Shown: one piece after another, positions 7,339 to 7,497 of the stretch
How positions within the stretch are numbered: the first letter of the stretch is position 1
Layout: every line of letters starts with the position of its first letter
Assembly: GCA_031262265.1 (NCBI GenBank)
Contig: JAISIB010000164.1
Span: 1-7,497, forward strand
Direction of reading: 5' to 3'
DNA: 7,497 nucleotides
Source: Prevotellaceae bacterium
GTDB taxonomy: Bacteria > Bacteroidota > Bacteroidia > Bacteroidales > Bacteroidaceae
Program-made: the position numbers and the translations under genes
Notes under the pieces: model-generated
Told to the model about the DNA's origin: nothing
The model's input: the letters and a program-made list of their open reading frames with translations, nothing else
Database searches by the model: none

Positions 7339-7497
7339 GCGTTTCTCCCCACAAAGTTTCAGCAATCCGCAGATCGGCAGGCGTAGTAATCTTTATATTT
7401 TCCCGATTGCCCTCGACAAATGCGATCGGCTCGTTCAATGCTTCCACCAGTGAAGCATCATCGGTAAACGCGGAAGTATATGGTTGCGCGTACGCAC
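7331..7497 (-). CDS. ispD: 2-C-methyl-D-erythritol 4-phosphate cytidylyltransferase, C-terminal end (5' part outside window)
   Basis: The last 54 residues of IspD, which transfers CMP from CTP to methylerythritol phosphate in the non-mevalonate isoprenoid pathway. Translation of the minus strand from the window edge gives AYAQPYTSAFTDDASLVEAL, then a VEGN motif, then NIKITTPADLRIAE, the conserved C-terminal IspD block: the TDDASLVE segment, followed by the KITTP-DL-AE segment near the CTP/dimer region. The frame ends with TGA at 7331-7333, inside the first codons of recG, so the two genes overlap by 8 nt. The product would supply precursors for the polyprenyl chain of menaquinone and for undecaprenyl carrier lipid. 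The N-terminal nucleotide-binding part is not in view, so completeness cannot be judged. Confidence 0.9.
   Translation of the reverse strand, partial: AYAQPYTSAFTDDASLVEALNEPIAFVEGNRENIKITTPADLRIAETLWGETHV
7345..7350 (-). promoter_or_regulatory. Shine-Dalgarno site deciding the recG start
   Basis: The minus strand reads GGGGAG, 6 nt before the ATG at 7338, within the ispD coding region. It favours this ATG over the in-frame TTG at 7365. Confidence 0.6.

Overview
The window looks like ordinary chromosomal DNA from a member of the Bacteroidales (Bacteroidota). The reasons are: TAnnTTTG-type -7 promoter elements in the one divergent intergenic region; weak or missing Shine-Dalgarno sites at most starts; a long (312 aa) SAICAR synthase; a short (245 aa) shikimate dehydrogenase; a menaquinone-type UbiE/MenG methyltransferase; and a family 3 glycosidase of the xylosidase type common in gut and oral Bacteroidales. 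Base composition looks moderate by eye, so a Tannerella/Parabacteroides/Dysgonomonas-like lineage is possible, but the genus cannot be fixed from this sequence alone.

Layout. (1) Positions 2-1156 (+) hold the C-terminal half of a GH3 beta-xylosidase/beta-glucosidase cut by the left window edge. (2) A GC-rich hairpin (1166-1194) lies between this gene and the convergent aroE and supplies the aroE stop codon. (3) Positions 1191-4618 (-) hold a tight four-gene run transcribed right to left: phoH, purC, ubiE/menG, aroE. Gaps are 12 nt, a 1-nt overlap and 15 nt, so this is probably one operon. (4) The 98-bp gap at 4619-4716 carries two back-to-back -7 elements. One drives the phoH operon leftward. 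The other drives a small exported protein of unknown function (4717-5127, +) rightward. (5) A 120-bp convergent gap follows. (6) recG (5248-7338, -) and the 3' end of ispD (7331-7497, -) overlap by 8 nt and appear to be co-transcribed.

Functionally the minus-strand genes are housekeeping: nucleotide synthesis (PurC), menaquinone methylation (UbiE/MenG), the shikimate pathway (AroE), isoprenoid precursor synthesis (IspD), replication-fork repair (RecG) and a PhoH-type ATPase. AroE and UbiE are loosely linked, because menaquinone derives from chorismate, and IspD feeds the isoprenoid side chain. No mobile element, CRISPR array, RNA gene or defence system was seen. No convincing new system is present. 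The most open items are the small exported protein and the palindrome at the aroE stop.
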